The notes under the pieces: model-generated
The model's input: the letters and a program-made list of their open reading frames with translations, nothing else
What the model was told of the DNA's origin: nothing
Databases searched by the model: none
Translations under genes and position numbers: made by a program
In this document: positions 50,584 to 60,386 of the stretch, piece after piece
How positions within the stretch are numbered: the stretch's first letter is position 1
How the letters are laid out: the number at the start of each line of letters is the position of its first letter
NCBI RefSeq assembly: GCF_016306625.1
Contig: NZ_JACOII010000022.1
Location: 124,001-188,000 of the forward strand
Origin: Xenorhabdus lircayensis
Lineage (GTDB): Bacteria > Pseudomonadota > Gammaproteobacteria > Enterobacterales > Enterobacteriaceae
Direction: 5' to 3'
DNA: 64,000 nt

Positions 50584-52032
50584 TTATTTCCACCGTAATT
50601 CCGCGTCATCTACAGGCTGCCCCAATACTTCTTTATCCTTTTTATAATCATGTGGAACATGCCAATTCGGGCTACGTCCCTGACGTGGAAGGCCTTCATC
50701 ACCTCGCCTGATATAACCCGATTGCAACTCACCAAAAATGTTTTCGTGTTTCAGCATTTCACCTGGTTGAGCATAGGGTGTTACAGACTTAGCCCCACGA
50801 CGATCCATCTCTTTCAATAACCGGCAGACATAATTTGCGGATAGATCAACTTTCAATGTCCAAGAGCTGTTGATATACCCAAACAAATAGGCAAAATTAG
50901 GGATGTCCTGAATCAAGGTTCCCTTGTAGAGCATACGATCATTGCCCTGTAGTTTTTGCTCATCAATAGAAATTTCGATACCACCAAGAGGCAGTAATTT
51001 CAGTCCAGTCGCGGAAACGATGATATCCGCTGGTAATTCCTGACCGGATTGCAACAAAATGCCTTTTTCAGTGAAACGTTCTATCTTATCGGTCACGACA
51101 GAAGCTTTGTCTTCTTTCAGGGCTTTTAAAAAATTACCATAGGGGATCACGCACAGACGTTCATCCCAAGGCATGTATTTTGGCGTCAGGTGATTCATAT
51201 TAAAATTTTGCCCGACTCTTTTACGAACAGATGACAGTAAAAATGATTTCAGCACAGTAGGTAAGTGTCGGCTGGTTTTATAAAGTAAACGGTGAATAAA
51301 AAGATTGCGATTTCTGCTGAGTGTGTAAACCCAACGTTTTGGCATAAATTTATTAAGATATTCGGAAATTTTATCTTTTCCAGGGACAGACAAATAATAA
51401 CTGGGGGAGCGCTGTAGCATGGTGATATGTTCGGTATCACTCGCCATTGTTGGAACTAACGTGGCTGCTGTTGCCCCACTACCAATCACAACAACCCTTT
51501 TACCCTTATAACTCAGACCATCAGGCCAATGTTGAGGATGAATAACTGGCCCTTTGAAATCTTCAATGCCAGGGAACTCGGGTAAATATACTTCATCATA
51601 GTTATAATAACCCGTCGCTGCGATCAGATAATTACAGGTAAAGATTCGGGTTTCTCCACTGGCTTCCTCAACAGCAGTAATACTCCATTGGCTGGTCACA
51701 CTTGACCAGTCCGCGTTAGTAATTTTTAACCCAAACTGGATTTTTTTATCAATGCCATACTCTTTTGCTGTTTCATTGACATAATTTTTAATTGAAGGCC
51801 CATCAGCAAAAACACTAGTTTCAGACCAAGGTCGGAATTTATAGCCAAAGGTCATCATATCCGAATCTGAACGGATTCCCGGATAACGAAATAAATCCCA
51901 AGTACCGCCGATAGCATGACGACGCTCTAAGATAATCACCTTCTTATCAGGGCATTCTCTTGTTAAATGACATGCCATACCAATGCCAGCAACGCCCGCT
52001 CCCATGATCAAAACATCATAATGGCTATCCAT
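50584..52032 (-). CDS. Flavin-containing Baeyer-Villiger-type monooxygenase
   Basis: 482 aa. FAD-binding GAGVAGIG (about 11-18), the fingerprint FKGPVIHPQHWP (FxGxxxHxxxWP, about 157-168) and the NADPH-binding GSGATA (about 182-187) are all present. Such enzymes insert oxygen next to ketones or oxidise heteroatoms with NADPH and O2. The length is near small BVMOs (about 500 aa). Ribosome site GGAGAGG. It is divergent from the LysR gene across about 200 bp, so that regulator may control it. Confidence 0.9.
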   Translation of the reverse strand: MDSHYDVLIMGAGVAGIGMACHLTRECPDKKVIILERRHAIGGTWDLFRYPGIRSDSDMMTFGYKFRPWSETSVFADGPSIKNYVNETAKEYGIDKKIQFGLKITNADWSSVTSQWSITAVEEASGETRIFTCNYLIAATGYYNYDEVYLPEFPGIEDFKGPVIHPQHWPDGLSYKGKRVVVIGSGATAATLVPTMASDTEHITMLQRSPSYYLSVPGKDKISEYLNKFMPKRWVYTLSRNRNLFIHRLLYKTSRHLPTVLKSFLLSSVRKRVGQNFNMNHLTPKYMPWDERLCVIPYGNFLKALKEDKASVVTDKIERFTEKGILLQSGQELPADIIVSATGLKLLPLGGIEISIDEQKLQGNDRMLYKGTLIQDIPNFAYLFGYINSSWTLKVDLSANYVCRLLKEMDRRGAKSVTPYAQPGEMLKHENIFGELQSGYIRRGDEGLPRQGRSPNWHVPHDYKKDKEVLGQPVDDAELRWK

Positions 52033-52228
52033 GTTACCTCTCCTGCAAAAATGCTGTCCTAATCAGATAAGTACCTTGTTCAATCTGTCATGTTATTTTT
52101 TATTTGCTGGGGCAACCATTTGCATTTATGTGGGGGGAGTATCACTATGTTAACTAACCGAGAAATTTAAACGTTAATTACTTATATTTATTATAATAAT
52201 CAGATAATTACCACACGGAAAGCACATC

Positions 52229-53164
52229 TTGAATAATTACAAACTACTTCCAGCTTTAATATCAATCCTGCAAACGCTTAATCTCACTGAATCCGCAAAG
52301 CGGCTAGATGTTACACAGTCTGCAATGAGTAAAACATTGAATCAGCTTCGTGAAGATTTTCATGACAAGATTATTGTAAGAGAGGCAAATAAATTCATCC
52401 TCACGAAGAAAGGAGAGAAACTGAAAGAACAACTTCCAGTTCTGATGCAACAATTAGATAATTTATATGCTCCAGAATCAATGGAACCAAGCCTTTGCAA
52501 AAGAGTATTTACCTTAGCTTCCAGCGACTATGTTGCCCAAGCTATCTTACCGTCTATATTTTGTCGTATTGAAATAGAAGCGCCTAATGCAAGCATTGAA
52601 TATACATTGTGGCATAAGGACAACCTGAATAAATTTTCTGATCAAGATGTTGATTTAGCTGCAACTATTGCCGATTCTATACCTGATAATTTATACGGTA
52701 AGATAATGGCTGAAGACCAATTGGTCGTTGTATTTAGAAATAAACCTGCCAAGTTTGATAGTGATATGACTATTAAGGATTATATTAACGGACGACATAT
52801 TCTCATTAGTGGTGGTGGAGACAAGAATAGCCCTGTTGATCATAAATTAGCAATGATGAACCTAAAGCGTAATATTTCTGCTACAGTTCCGTTTTTCCAG
52901 GCGGCTATTGAATTGTTATTAAAAACAGACACCATGTTAACCATACCGCTTCATATTGCTGCTGATTTCGCTCAACATTATGATTTGCAGATAAAACGCT
53001 TACCCATTGAAATTCAATCACATAAATACTACTTACTGTGGCATGCCAAGCATCAGCAAGATCCAGAGCATAAATGGTTCAGAGAGATTTGCTTTCCTTT
53101 AATCCAATCTCATCTTGAAAGAACGATAAAACAGGGTATGAAATTAATTCATACTTATCAGTAG
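52229..53164 (+). CDS. LysR family transcriptional regulator
   Basis: 311 aa from a TTG start (52229; no closer ATG). The N-terminal winged helix-turn-helix (LNLTESAKRLDVTQSAMSKT, LNQLREDF) is followed by a periplasmic-binding-type effector domain (FTLASSDYVAQAILPSIF). It sits between the divergent monooxygenase and the co-directional LysE-type exporter about 105 bp downstream; a LysR/LysE pair usually controls export in response to its substrate. Confidence 0.88.
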   Translation: MNNYKLLPALISILQTLNLTESAKRLDVTQSAMSKTLNQLREDFHDKIIVREANKFILTKKGEKLKEQLPVLMQQLDNLYAPESMEPSLCKRVFTLASSDYVAQAILPSIFCRIEIEAPNASIEYTLWHKDNLNKFSDQDVDLAATIADSIPDNLYGKIMAEDQLVVVFRNKPAKFDSDMTIKDYINGRHILISGGGDKNSPVDHKLAMMNLKRNISATVPFFQAAIELLLKTDTMLTIPLHIAADFAQHYDLQIKRLPIEIQSHKYYLLWHAKHQQDPEHKWFREICFPLIQSHLERTIKQGMKLIHTYQ

Positions 53165-53270
53165 CTTTTCCATCTTTTATATAAATTTTATTTGCATTAA
53201 TATAAAAACACATTTTCAATAAAAACATTAACATATTGATTTTTATACCCACTGAACTTAATCTTTTATA

Positions 53271-53918
53271 ATGTTGGTAATAAATATGATATCCATAGAA
53301 ACACTCGTTACATTTATCAGTATTTCAACATTTTTATGCTTCTTACCGGGCCCTGATAATATTTTTGTGTTAAGTCAATCTGCAATAAATGGGCGTAAAG
53401 TTGGAATATCAATTACCATTGGCCTATGTATTGGCTTAGTAATACACACATCTTTAGTTTCATTAGGAATTTCAGCGATTTTACGAGAAAACGCTGTAGC
53501 ATTTGAAATTATCAGGATATTGGGCGTGCTTTATCTAATTTATCTGTCTTGGGGAGCGTTCAATGTAAAGCCAGTTTACTTTAAAGACAGTAATGAAAAA
53601 TTTAATGGAAAAAATAAATTCATAAAAAAAGGATTGATAATGAATTTATCAAATCCAAAAATTATTATTTTCTTTTTAGCTTTTCTCCCTCAATTTACGA
53701 CTGATAGTGAAAATATAACACCCATTCCATTTCAGCTATTCTATCTGGGGTTAATATTTGTAGTTGTTTCTTTTTTAGTATTTACACTCATATCCTATTT
53801 ATCTGTTTTTTTGAGCGTTGTTTTATCTGATACACCATCAATACAAACGGTTTTAAATAAAATAACAGGTTTAATATTTATAGCTTTAGCAATTAATTTA
53901 GCTGTTAGTCAATTTTAA
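53271..53918 (+). CDS. LysE/RhtB family translocator
   Basis: 215 aa from ATG 53271 (an ATG five codons later is an alternative). Six hydrophobic segments, with the family signature FLPGPDNIFVLSQS in the first loop and MNLSNPKIIIFFLAFLPQF in the middle. This family exports amino acids and similar small molecules. It pairs with the upstream LysR gene. The substrate is not predictable; AT-rich. Confidence 0.88.
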   Translation: MLVINMISIETLVTFISISTFLCFLPGPDNIFVLSQSAINGRKVGISITIGLCIGLVIHTSLVSLGISAILRENAVAFEIIRILGVLYLIYLSWGAFNVKPVYFKDSNEKFNGKNKFIKKGLIMNLSNPKIIIFFLAFLPQFTTDSENITPIPFQLFYLGLIFVVVSFLVFTLISYLSVFLSVVLSDTPSIQTVLNKITGLIFIALAINLAVSQF

Positions 53919-53945
53919 AAAGAATAGACTGTAAAAACTGCTCAA

Positions 53946-53967
53946 TGTGCAGCCTCTCGGCTGCACA
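53946..53967. terminator. Hairpin between convergent LysE and CmlA-type exporter genes
   Basis: TGTGCAGCC / GGCTGCACA nine-base perfect stem with a TCTC loop. On the minus strand it is followed after a few bases by TTTTTA. It probably stops transcription of the exporter and of the LysE gene. Confidence 0.6.
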
Positions 53968-54025
53968 GACAAAATGGAATTCTTCGACTACTGCAAAAAA
54001 ATAGTGAAGATGTCGGAGATCCATA

Positions 54026-55222
54026 CTATTTTCTTATCTTCTGTTTCAATACCGTGAATGCAATGAAACTTACGGCTGACATTCCGAAGCAATAAGCTAC
54101 CAATGGCCAAGCCGTATCGCCATCAAGCACCAAAGTCATGAGCGTACCCACTCCGCCCACAATCAGACTTTGGATGCTGTAGTACAACGCGACAGCAGTG
54201 CCCGAGGCATCGCCAAAATCCCGAAGCGCTCCATTTGCCGTGACCGAAACGACGAACACCATGCCAACCGCAATCAACCACATTGGCACCACGAAAGTCA
54301 TAAACGACTGTTTTGAAAAGACAGCACAAATCGCCAGAATAATGGCTCCCGCCATCATGACAAATGAGCCTCGTACAAAGCTTCCCGGAATGTCCCAACG
54401 TGACACAAAAAATTTCGCGAAACGCGCCACGACAATCATGACGAGTGCGACCGTCGCGAACGCTATACTGAACTCCATTTGAGAAAAACCGGTACGACTG
54501 ACAAGTACACGGGGGGCAGTAGAGAAAAATACGAAAAATGACCCCATCGCAGTACTGAATCCAAGGGTATAGATCCAGAAAGACTTATTAGACAAAATCA
54601 ACGCAATGGCTAATCCATGTTTATTCTGCTTCGGTGGTCGTGTCTCATGCCATCGGGGTAGCGCACGACTGAATGCCAACAGCCCCAGCAAGCCAAGCAT
54701 CACAAAGATCCCTCTCCAGCCAAAAGCAAGCGCAATGACCGAGCCGAGAATAGGCCCGAGCGCAGGCACAAACGCCAGCATGGAACTGAATAGACCATAA
54801 ATAATGCTACTTTCAGGCCTGTCAGCATAAACATCCCGAACGGTAGCAAAAGTCGCCACCAGAGCTGCCGATGCACCCAATGCCTGTAAAATCCGCAAGA
54901 CAACAAACAATGCACCAATACTTGTCATGGCAAGGGCAAAGGAAGCGATAGAAAAAAGCAAAACGCCGCTTAATACCACGGGCCGCCGACCGATACGATC
55001 CGACAGCGGGCCAAAAATCATCTGGCCTAATCCCAGCAAAAGTATGTAGACGCTTAACGTCAGTTGGATCATAGCAGGTGAAGTATCAAGTGCTGCTGGC
55101 ATAACCGGAATGACCGGCAGATACACATCCATTGCCAATGAAGCAAGGAGATCAATAGGAACCATCAGCACAAGCGCTGACGATAGAGAATAGCCCCAAA
55201 CGGGCGTAGTTTTATTAGACAT
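54026..55222 (-). CDS. CmlA/FloR-type chloramphenicol/florfenicol efflux MFS transporter
   Basis: 398 aa, 12 membrane segments, DHA1 group. The match to CmlA/FloR is close in several places: SLAMDVYLPVIPVMPAALDT, GPLSDRIGRRPVVLSG, LVATFATVRDVYADRPE, IYGLFSSMLAFVPALGPI, GSFFVFFSTAPRVLVSR and VSVTANGAL. It pumps amphenicols by proton antiport in known members. A 9-codon leader peptide and an 11-bp stem precede it (see below), as in inducible cmlA. It is richer in G+C than the flanking genes, which suggests lateral transfer. Resistance itself is predicted, not shown. Confidence 0.87.
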   Translation of the reverse strand: MSNKTTPVWGYSLSSALVLMVPIDLLASLAMDVYLPVIPVMPAALDTSPAMIQLTLSVYILLLGLGQMIFGPLSDRIGRRPVVLSGVLLFSIASFALAMTSIGALFVVLRILQALGASAALVATFATVRDVYADRPESSIIYGLFSSMLAFVPALGPILGSVIALAFGWRGIFVMLGLLGLLAFSRALPRWHETRPPKQNKHGLAIALILSNKSFWIYTLGFSTAMGSFFVFFSTAPRVLVSRTGFSQMEFSIAFATVALVMIVVARFAKFFVSRWDIPGSFVRGSFVMMAGAIILAICAVFSKQSFMTFVVPMWLIAVGMVFVVSVTANGALRDFGDASGTAVALYYSIQSLIVGGVGTLMTLVLDGDTAWPLVAYCFGMSAVSFIAFTVLKQKIRK

Positions 55223-55293
55223 GACAAAAAAATCCGCTCAGAAAGTGAAATCCGGCGGCAATCTGCCTATGAATGATCAACGGGAAGAGATCG

Positions 55294-55341
55294 CCGCAAC
55301 AACTACCGATGAAAAAATTCCGGTAAAAAAAGTTGTTGCGG
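55294..55341 (-). promoter_or_regulatory. Leader hairpin of the CmlA-type exporter gene
   Basis: CCGCAACAACT / AGTTGTTGCGG perfect 11-bp stem begins right after the leader-peptide stop. In addition AGTTCGCT of the leader codons (55352-55345) can pair with AGCGGATT at the exporter's ribosome site (55238-55231) with two G-U pairs, offering a way to hide that site. Confidence 0.65.
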
Positions 55342-55342
55342 T

Positions 55343-55372
55343 TTAGCGAACTGTTTGGGGAATGAGACTCAT
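55343..55372 (-). CDS. Putative 9-aa leader peptide of the CmlA-type exporter
   Basis: MSLIPQTVR followed by TAA, preceded by AAGGGTACAAAT (good ribosome site). It lies 120 bp upstream of the exporter ATG and overlaps the start of a stable stem. Size and position resemble the attenuator peptides of cmlA and cat genes, in which a drug-stalled ribosome frees the downstream ribosome site. Expression is unproven. Confidence 0.6.
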   Translation of the reverse strand: MSLIPQTVR

Positions 55373-55450
55373 ATTTGTACCCTTATGATAGTATTTGATA
55401 GTGTTGTCTATTCAATCATTCAGATCTACAAGTGATCAACTTTAACAAAC

Positions 55451-55475
55451 GAAAAAGTACGGCTATCAGCCGTAC
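55451..55475 (-). terminator. Terminator of the PD-(D/E)XK-like gene
   Basis: GTACGGCT / AGCCGTAC perfect stem, loop ATC, followed on the minus strand by TTTTTCGTTTG. Confidence 0.8.
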
Positions 55476-55541
55476 ATTTAAAAAATGAGGGTTAACAGGT
55501 TACACCACTATGAATGATAACAATTATCGGTGTCAGTCATC

Positions 55542-56141
55542 CTACTCACAGGTGCTATATATAACAAAATGATAACCATTATTACCAATAGAACCGCTGT
55601 AAGCCTCAGTAACTCCGACAGGCGTTTTATTGCTTTCTGGATTAACTTTTGAAACAAGGGCGAAAAATTTACCTTTACAGATGTATTCTCTCTTATAACC
55701 AATAGCATTGAATTTTTTATCATTAGTTAAAGTACTAAGTTTTTTAATATCTTCTGCTACTCCATTAAGTGCTGTACTCAAGTTAGCATTTTGTTTTAAT
55801 TCTAAAAGGTAAAAGCTATCTTTTTCACCAGCCCAGAGCCAAAAATCTGGCTTACATTTTCCCATATCAGCGGGCATTCCATCCCACTTAATGTTAAATT
55901 CTCGCCACCATTCCCTATCTTGGACTGTGACATGATGGTGTAAAAAATAGGCCAACTCAATCTGAAACCAATTCTCCCAGCCAGAAATGTTCTCAATATT
56001 AAAGACATTGAAACGTTCAATAATATGCACTTGGTTGAAAAAATTGGCTAATAACTTTACCACGTCAACTTTTTCCCCAAGAGATTCAGAGGCTATTTCT
56101 ACAAGTTCTGGTGCCATATCAGAGATTTTTATTGTTTCCAT
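55542..56141 (-). CDS. PD-(D/E)XK nuclease-like protein next to the type I restriction locus
   Basis: 199 aa. The central part CKPDFWLW...SFYLLELKQN (about 105-128) has the PD-x(n)-(D/E)-x-K signature of this nuclease fold: Asp in KPDFW and ELK with the catalytic Lys. Preceding helices and WENWFQIELAYFLHHH (about 55-70) give the core. I do not recognise a named family. It is co-directional with hsdR, 79 bp downstream, and may be an accessory of that restriction module or a cargo gene inserted beside it. Confidence 0.65.
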   Translation of the reverse strand: METIKISDMAPELVEIASESLGEKVDVVKLLANFFNQVHIIERFNVFNIENISGWENWFQIELAYFLHHHVTVQDREWWREFNIKWDGMPADMGKCKPDFWLWAGEKDSFYLLELKQNANLSTALNGVAEDIKKLSTLTNDKKFNAIGYKREYICKGKFFALVSKVNPESNKTPVGVTEAYSGSIGNNGYHFVIYSTCE

Positions 56142-56220
56142 TTTATTATTTTGACCTTTTTGTTGTTACACACATAACGCCGTATCAATGATAGTGCTAC
56201 TCAAGACAGTCATCTTATTG

Positions 56221-59136
56221 TCAGAATCCTCTAATCCCATTAATAAAGGTTTCAATCACGCTACACACCCGCTCATATACACGTGCACGAACGGTCTTAC
56301 GTTCCAGAATCTTCGGAGTCCAAGTCAGTGTTGCAGCAACCTCATCCTCACGTGGCATCACGTTGGTGAACAGATAATTGTTCACCAACTCCGTTAACTT
56401 TATGAAATCTAGACGTTCTTCAGCACATAGTGTCGTTAATGCTTTGTTTTTTTCCCGCTCGACATAAGTTTCAAACACTTGGGTGATATCTTCATCATGC
56501 GCTACATGCAGAAGATTTTGTTCGATAAAGTTATTAATCAGTTCACGTTTACTGCGCAACGTCACATCGCTATCAATGATCTCCATCACTTTTTTCTTCT
56601 GCTCCTGCTGCTCTTTTGGCGACATTGACTGAATATTTGCAAGTAATTTGAGGATATAACCGACGTTAATTTCATCACGATGGATCAGAGAAATTTCAAA
56701 ATCCACCTCATCCAGAATGGATACTTTTTCTTTACCGGAGTGCTTTTTCACTTTGTCGTAAATATCGAGATATTTACTGGTGTAGTCAGCCAGAATTTGC
56801 TCAGACAATGGCTTACTCACACCATCAAAATCAGCGAAGGTTTCAAGAATATTTTTCAAACGCATCACATCTCGAAATGCGTTAACAAATACCAGTTGGG
56901 CATGTTCATCCGGTAGATCGTCCACACTTTCGACTGTCGGGGTTAAGGCCAATAAATAATCAACCGAGGCCTGATAATCGCTCAGATATTCTTCAAATGA
57001 CTTAACCAGTACAACAGAAGATGCATTTTTATTGGAGAACAGTGCTATAGCATCATCCGTGGCTTTTTTCAGATTGCGGAAACAGACGATATTACCGTGG
57101 CTTTTCTTCTCATTAAGGATGCGGTTGGTACGAGAAAACGCCTGCACCAAACCGTGAAAACGCAAATTTTTGTCCACGTATAGTGTGTTCAATAATGAGC
57201 TATCAAAGCCGGTCAGGAACATATTCACTACCAGCAGGATATCAATACCCTTCTCTTTGGTGCGCTTAGCGATGTCTTTGTAATAATTATAAAAACTCTG
57301 CGAGTCATTGGCAGAGTAGCTGGTGCCATACAGCTCGTTGTAATCCTTGATAAAGCTGTCGAGGTGATCCCGACTTGAGACATCCACTTTACCGCCCTGT
57401 GGAAGACTGATATCTTCTTCATCCAACAGCCCGTTCACCGCCTCTTTATCGCTTTTATCCGCTTCGTTGGCGGCATAAGTGAAGATGGTTGCGACCTTCA
57501 GCGGTTTATAGTTCACATCTGCGGCCATAAGTGCAGCCTGTTTTTCTTTAAACAACTTATAGTAGGCGATCAGCATTTCCACCGACCCGACGCAAAACAT
57601 GGCGGTAAATTCGCGGCTGCGGGTCTTTGCGTTGTGGTGCGCCAGAATATAGTCGGTAATTTTTCCCAGCCGAATCTCGCTCTCCATCACCTCTTTGGTA
57701 TCGATATCTTCCACGTCGATATCAATTTCATTATTACTTTCTTTACGCTTATAGGTGCCAACATATTCCACGGCAAAACGCAGTACGTTTTCGTCACGGA
57801 TGGCATCGACAATAACGTATTTATGCAAACATTCGTCAAATAGACTTTCGGTCGTTTGCTTGATGCCATTGGTGATATTAACGTTATCGGCAAAAATCGG
57901 CGTACCGGTAAAACCGAACAATTGGGCATTCTCAAAAAAATTAACGAGCGCTTTATGAGTGTCGCCAAACTGGCTGCGGTGACATTCGTCAAAGATAAAA
58001 ACGATGCGCTCTTTGCGCAGGTGTTCCAGCTGTGCTTTATAACCTTCGTGAGTGATGGCGTTGTTCAGCTTTTGAATGGTGGTTAGCGTTAATTTGCTAC
58101 AGGTGGCCTTCAGGTGCTTAATCAGCGTACTGGTGTTATTGGTCGTGTCCACGCTGTCTTTGACAAAGGAGTTAAACTCTTTCGCTGTTTGGTAATCAAG
58201 ATCCCGGCGATCGACAACAAAAATGACCCTATCCACTTCCGGCATCGACATGATTACCTGACTGGCCTTAAACGAAGTCAGTGTCTTGCCTGAACCGGTG
58301 GTGTGCCAGATATAACCGTTGCGCGGTTTCCCCGGAATATGCAGGCTTTCCCTGACATGATGGATCATCGCTTCGCAGGCGTAAAACTGATACGGACGCA
58401 TCACCATCAGGCACTTACGAGTTTCGTTCAACACCGTGTAGTGGGTGATCATTTTGGCGATATGACACACCTTCAGGAACGCATCGGAAAATTTCTCCAG
58501 CGACTTAATCGGCTCGTTTTTTTCATCCGTCCAGAAAAAGGTCTGTTCGAAATGGTTGGCGCGGTTGTTGGCGTAGTATTTGGTATCCACGCCGTTACTG
58601 ATGATAAAAATCTGCACATACTGGAACAGGCCACTACCGACCCAGAAAGCATCTCGATGATAACGGTCTATCTGGTTAAACGCTTCTTTTAGCCCCAATC
58701 CACGACGCTTAAGCTCGATCTGCACCAGAGGTAGTCCGTTGATCAGTAAGGTAACGTCAAAACGGGTTTTACGGCTGTTTTGCTCGGCATTGAATTGTTT
58801 AACCTGACGAGTAACTTGAAACTCGTTCTGGCACCACTCTTCTTTATTAATAAAGCTAAGCCATTTCTCAGTGCCATCATCTCTCAATAACGGGTAGCGA
58901 TCTCGCAAAGTTCTGGCGCGATCGATTACCTCATTACCTTTGGTCAAGTGCAGAAAAACACGGTTAAATTCACTGTCTGTAAGCGGGGAGCCTTCTATTC
59001 GGTTATGAATTTCAATCTGTTTTCTCAGGTTGGCTTTCATACTGGCTTCGTCAGTGACATTCACCAGCTCGTAATGCATCCCGACCAGTTGTTCCACCAG
59101 TTGCGTTTCTAACTCGTATTCGCTTTGCGTTGTCAT
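56221..59136 (-). CDS. hsdR: Type I restriction enzyme endonuclease/translocase subunit HsdR
   Basis: 971 aa, EcoR124I-like (type IC) by segment matches. N-terminal nuclease RFDVTLLINGLPLVQIELKRRG (D...ELK), then the superfamily 2 helicase motor: Walker A HTTGSGKTLTSFK, DEAD-like FIFDECHRSQFG, FGFTGTPIF, VVNMFLTGFDSSLLNTLYVDK and AFSRTNRI. It translocates and cuts unmethylated DNA with HsdM/HsdS. It is the last gene of the hsdM-hsdS-hsdR unit, 62 bp after hsdS. Confidence 0.95.
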   Translation of the reverse strand: MTTQSEYELETQLVEQLVGMHYELVNVTDEASMKANLRKQIEIHNRIEGSPLTDSEFNRVFLHLTKGNEVIDRARTLRDRYPLLRDDGTEKWLSFINKEEWCQNEFQVTRQVKQFNAEQNSRKTRFDVTLLINGLPLVQIELKRRGLGLKEAFNQIDRYHRDAFWVGSGLFQYVQIFIISNGVDTKYYANNRANHFEQTFFWTDEKNEPIKSLEKFSDAFLKVCHIAKMITHYTVLNETRKCLMVMRPYQFYACEAMIHHVRESLHIPGKPRNGYIWHTTGSGKTLTSFKASQVIMSMPEVDRVIFVVDRRDLDYQTAKEFNSFVKDSVDTTNNTSTLIKHLKATCSKLTLTTIQKLNNAITHEGYKAQLEHLRKERIVFIFDECHRSQFGDTHKALVNFFENAQLFGFTGTPIFADNVNITNGIKQTTESLFDECLHKYVIVDAIRDENVLRFAVEYVGTYKRKESNNEIDIDVEDIDTKEVMESEIRLGKITDYILAHHNAKTRSREFTAMFCVGSVEMLIAYYKLFKEKQAALMAADVNYKPLKVATIFTYAANEADKSDKEAVNGLLDEEDISLPQGGKVDVSSRDHLDSFIKDYNELYGTSYSANDSQSFYNYYKDIAKRTKEKGIDILLVVNMFLTGFDSSLLNTLYVDKNLRFHGLVQAFSRTNRILNEKKSHGNIVCFRNLKKATDDAIALFSNKNASSVVLVKSFEEYLSDYQASVDYLLALTPTVESVDDLPDEHAQLVFVNAFRDVMRLKNILETFADFDGVSKPLSEQILADYTSKYLDIYDKVKKHSGKEKVSILDEVDFEISLIHRDEINVGYILKLLANIQSMSPKEQQEQKKKVMEIIDSDVTLRSKRELINNFIEQNLLHVAHDEDITQVFETYVEREKNKALTTLCAEERLDFIKLTELVNNYLFTNVMPREDEVAATLTWTPKILERKTVRARVYERVCSVIETFINGIRGF

Positions 59137-59198
59137 TAATTTTTAATGCCTTATATTTATATGTAGCGCAGACTCGATATTAACGGAACCAGAGATAT

Positions 59199-60386
59199 TT
59201 ATACGAACATTTGCTGTAGCAATCCTTGCTTCCAGATCTTTAGTTTGTCCAGCTCCGTTTTTTTAGCAGTGATTTTGTCGTCGATTGCGGAGAGGAGGTT
59301 GGCGATTTTGGTTTGTTCTTCCTCAACAGGCTGAGCTACAGGAAGACCAAAGAAACCTGCTCCTGAAATATTCATACGGTCATGTCTGGCGCCACTATTA
59401 GCTATATTTTTTATGTAATTATGCCAAATTGAACTTTCAAAAAAATATTGATAAAACTTTAATAACCCTTTTTCAAAACGAAAAACCGTATACAAAGGAG
59501 ACATAATTCCTTGGATCAATTCATTCATTTTTATAGGGCCAACTGGTGCAGTTGAAGATATTCTCGGGTTGTATACAAAATCACCAATATTAACTACGTA
59601 ATATCCTGTTAAGTTACCCTCTGTCACAATATCTCTTTCAAAGTAACTCTCTTGGCTGACAATGCCTTGCGTGGCAGAATTAGTTAGAACTGTTCTTACT
59701 GAATTATCTCTATTTTTAGTATTTACCTTGGAAGCTATTTCTTTTAACTCCATCTCTTCCCACTCCGGAAACGCTTCCCCATTCTTATCCTTAAACCGTA
59801 ACTCCTGACTAAAAATCTTTTGCATCATGCCTTTTTTGTACTGGCATAGCAGGTCGTACTGCTTGTTCAGCAGCGTGATTTTTTTGTCAACAGAGGATAA
59901 AAAATTGGCGATTTTGGTTTGTTCTACATTACTTGGTATAGATATTTGAAGGGATTTAATTATTTCAGCAGAAAGATTTCCTTGCCCACCTTGCAAAAAT
60001 TTACTCGTTATATCACCTTTAAGTTTCCTAAGATAAGAGTACAAAAAGTATGAGTTTTGTTCAGAACGTATACACAAAATAGCTTGGTTAATAGCACCAT
60101 TTAATCGAGATAGTGACACTTCCCCGCTCGTTGCACCATAAAGCGCATAAAGAATATCTCCTTTACAAACGAGTTTAGCCGAGGAATTTTTCAATCCTAA
60201 TTCAGTCAAATATTGCTGTGTTTTATCGCTACTGATTTCTCCTGATTTTATAAACGGTATATTACCCCCATAATAGTCAGAACATGTTGAAGTTGGGGTT
60301 CCCCCGGAGAAAAATTTAGCAATGGAATTGAATTTAACTTGCATCCACGGCGAATTAAACTCCTTAAATCGCAGCTTCGGTACCAT
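59199..60386 (-). CDS. hsdS: Type I restriction enzyme specificity subunit HsdS
   Basis: 395 aa from ATG 60386; a GTG one codon upstream overlaps the hsdM stop. Two target-recognition domains (about 1-180 and 205-375), each followed by a conserved helical spacer (FLSSVDKKITLLNKQYDLL and LLSAIDDKITAKKTELDKL). The first begins PWMQVKFNSIAKFFSGGTPT. It sets the two half-sites of the bipartite target. No invertible or repeated sequence that would indicate phase variation is visible within it. Confidence 0.93.
   Translation of the reverse strand: MVPKLRFKEFNSPWMQVKFNSIAKFFSGGTPTSTCSDYYGGNIPFIKSGEISSDKTQQYLTELGLKNSSAKLVCKGDILYALYGATSGEVSLSRLNGAINQAILCIRSEQNSYFLYSYLRKLKGDITSKFLQGGQGNLSAEIIKSLQISIPSNVEQTKIANFLSSVDKKITLLNKQYDLLCQYKKGMMQKIFSQELRFKDKNGEAFPEWEEMELKEIASKVNTKNRDNSVRTVLTNSATQGIVSQESYFERDIVTEGNLTGYYVVNIGDFVYNPRISSTAPVGPIKMNELIQGIMSPLYTVFRFEKGLLKFYQYFFESSIWHNYIKNIANSGARHDRMNISGAGFFGLPVAQPVEEEQTKIANLLSAIDDKITAKKTELDKLKIWKQGLLQQMFV

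Noticed and set aside
55220-55345. Small plus-strand ORF of about 41 codons (starting MTKKSAQKVKSG) opposite the exporter leader
   Set aside because: It has no clear ribosome site and coincides with the opposite-strand leader and hairpin; a chance frame is more likely.
59199-60386. Phase-variable (invertible) specificity gene
   Set aside because: No second hsdS fragment, recombinase or inverted repeat is visible in or near hsdS.
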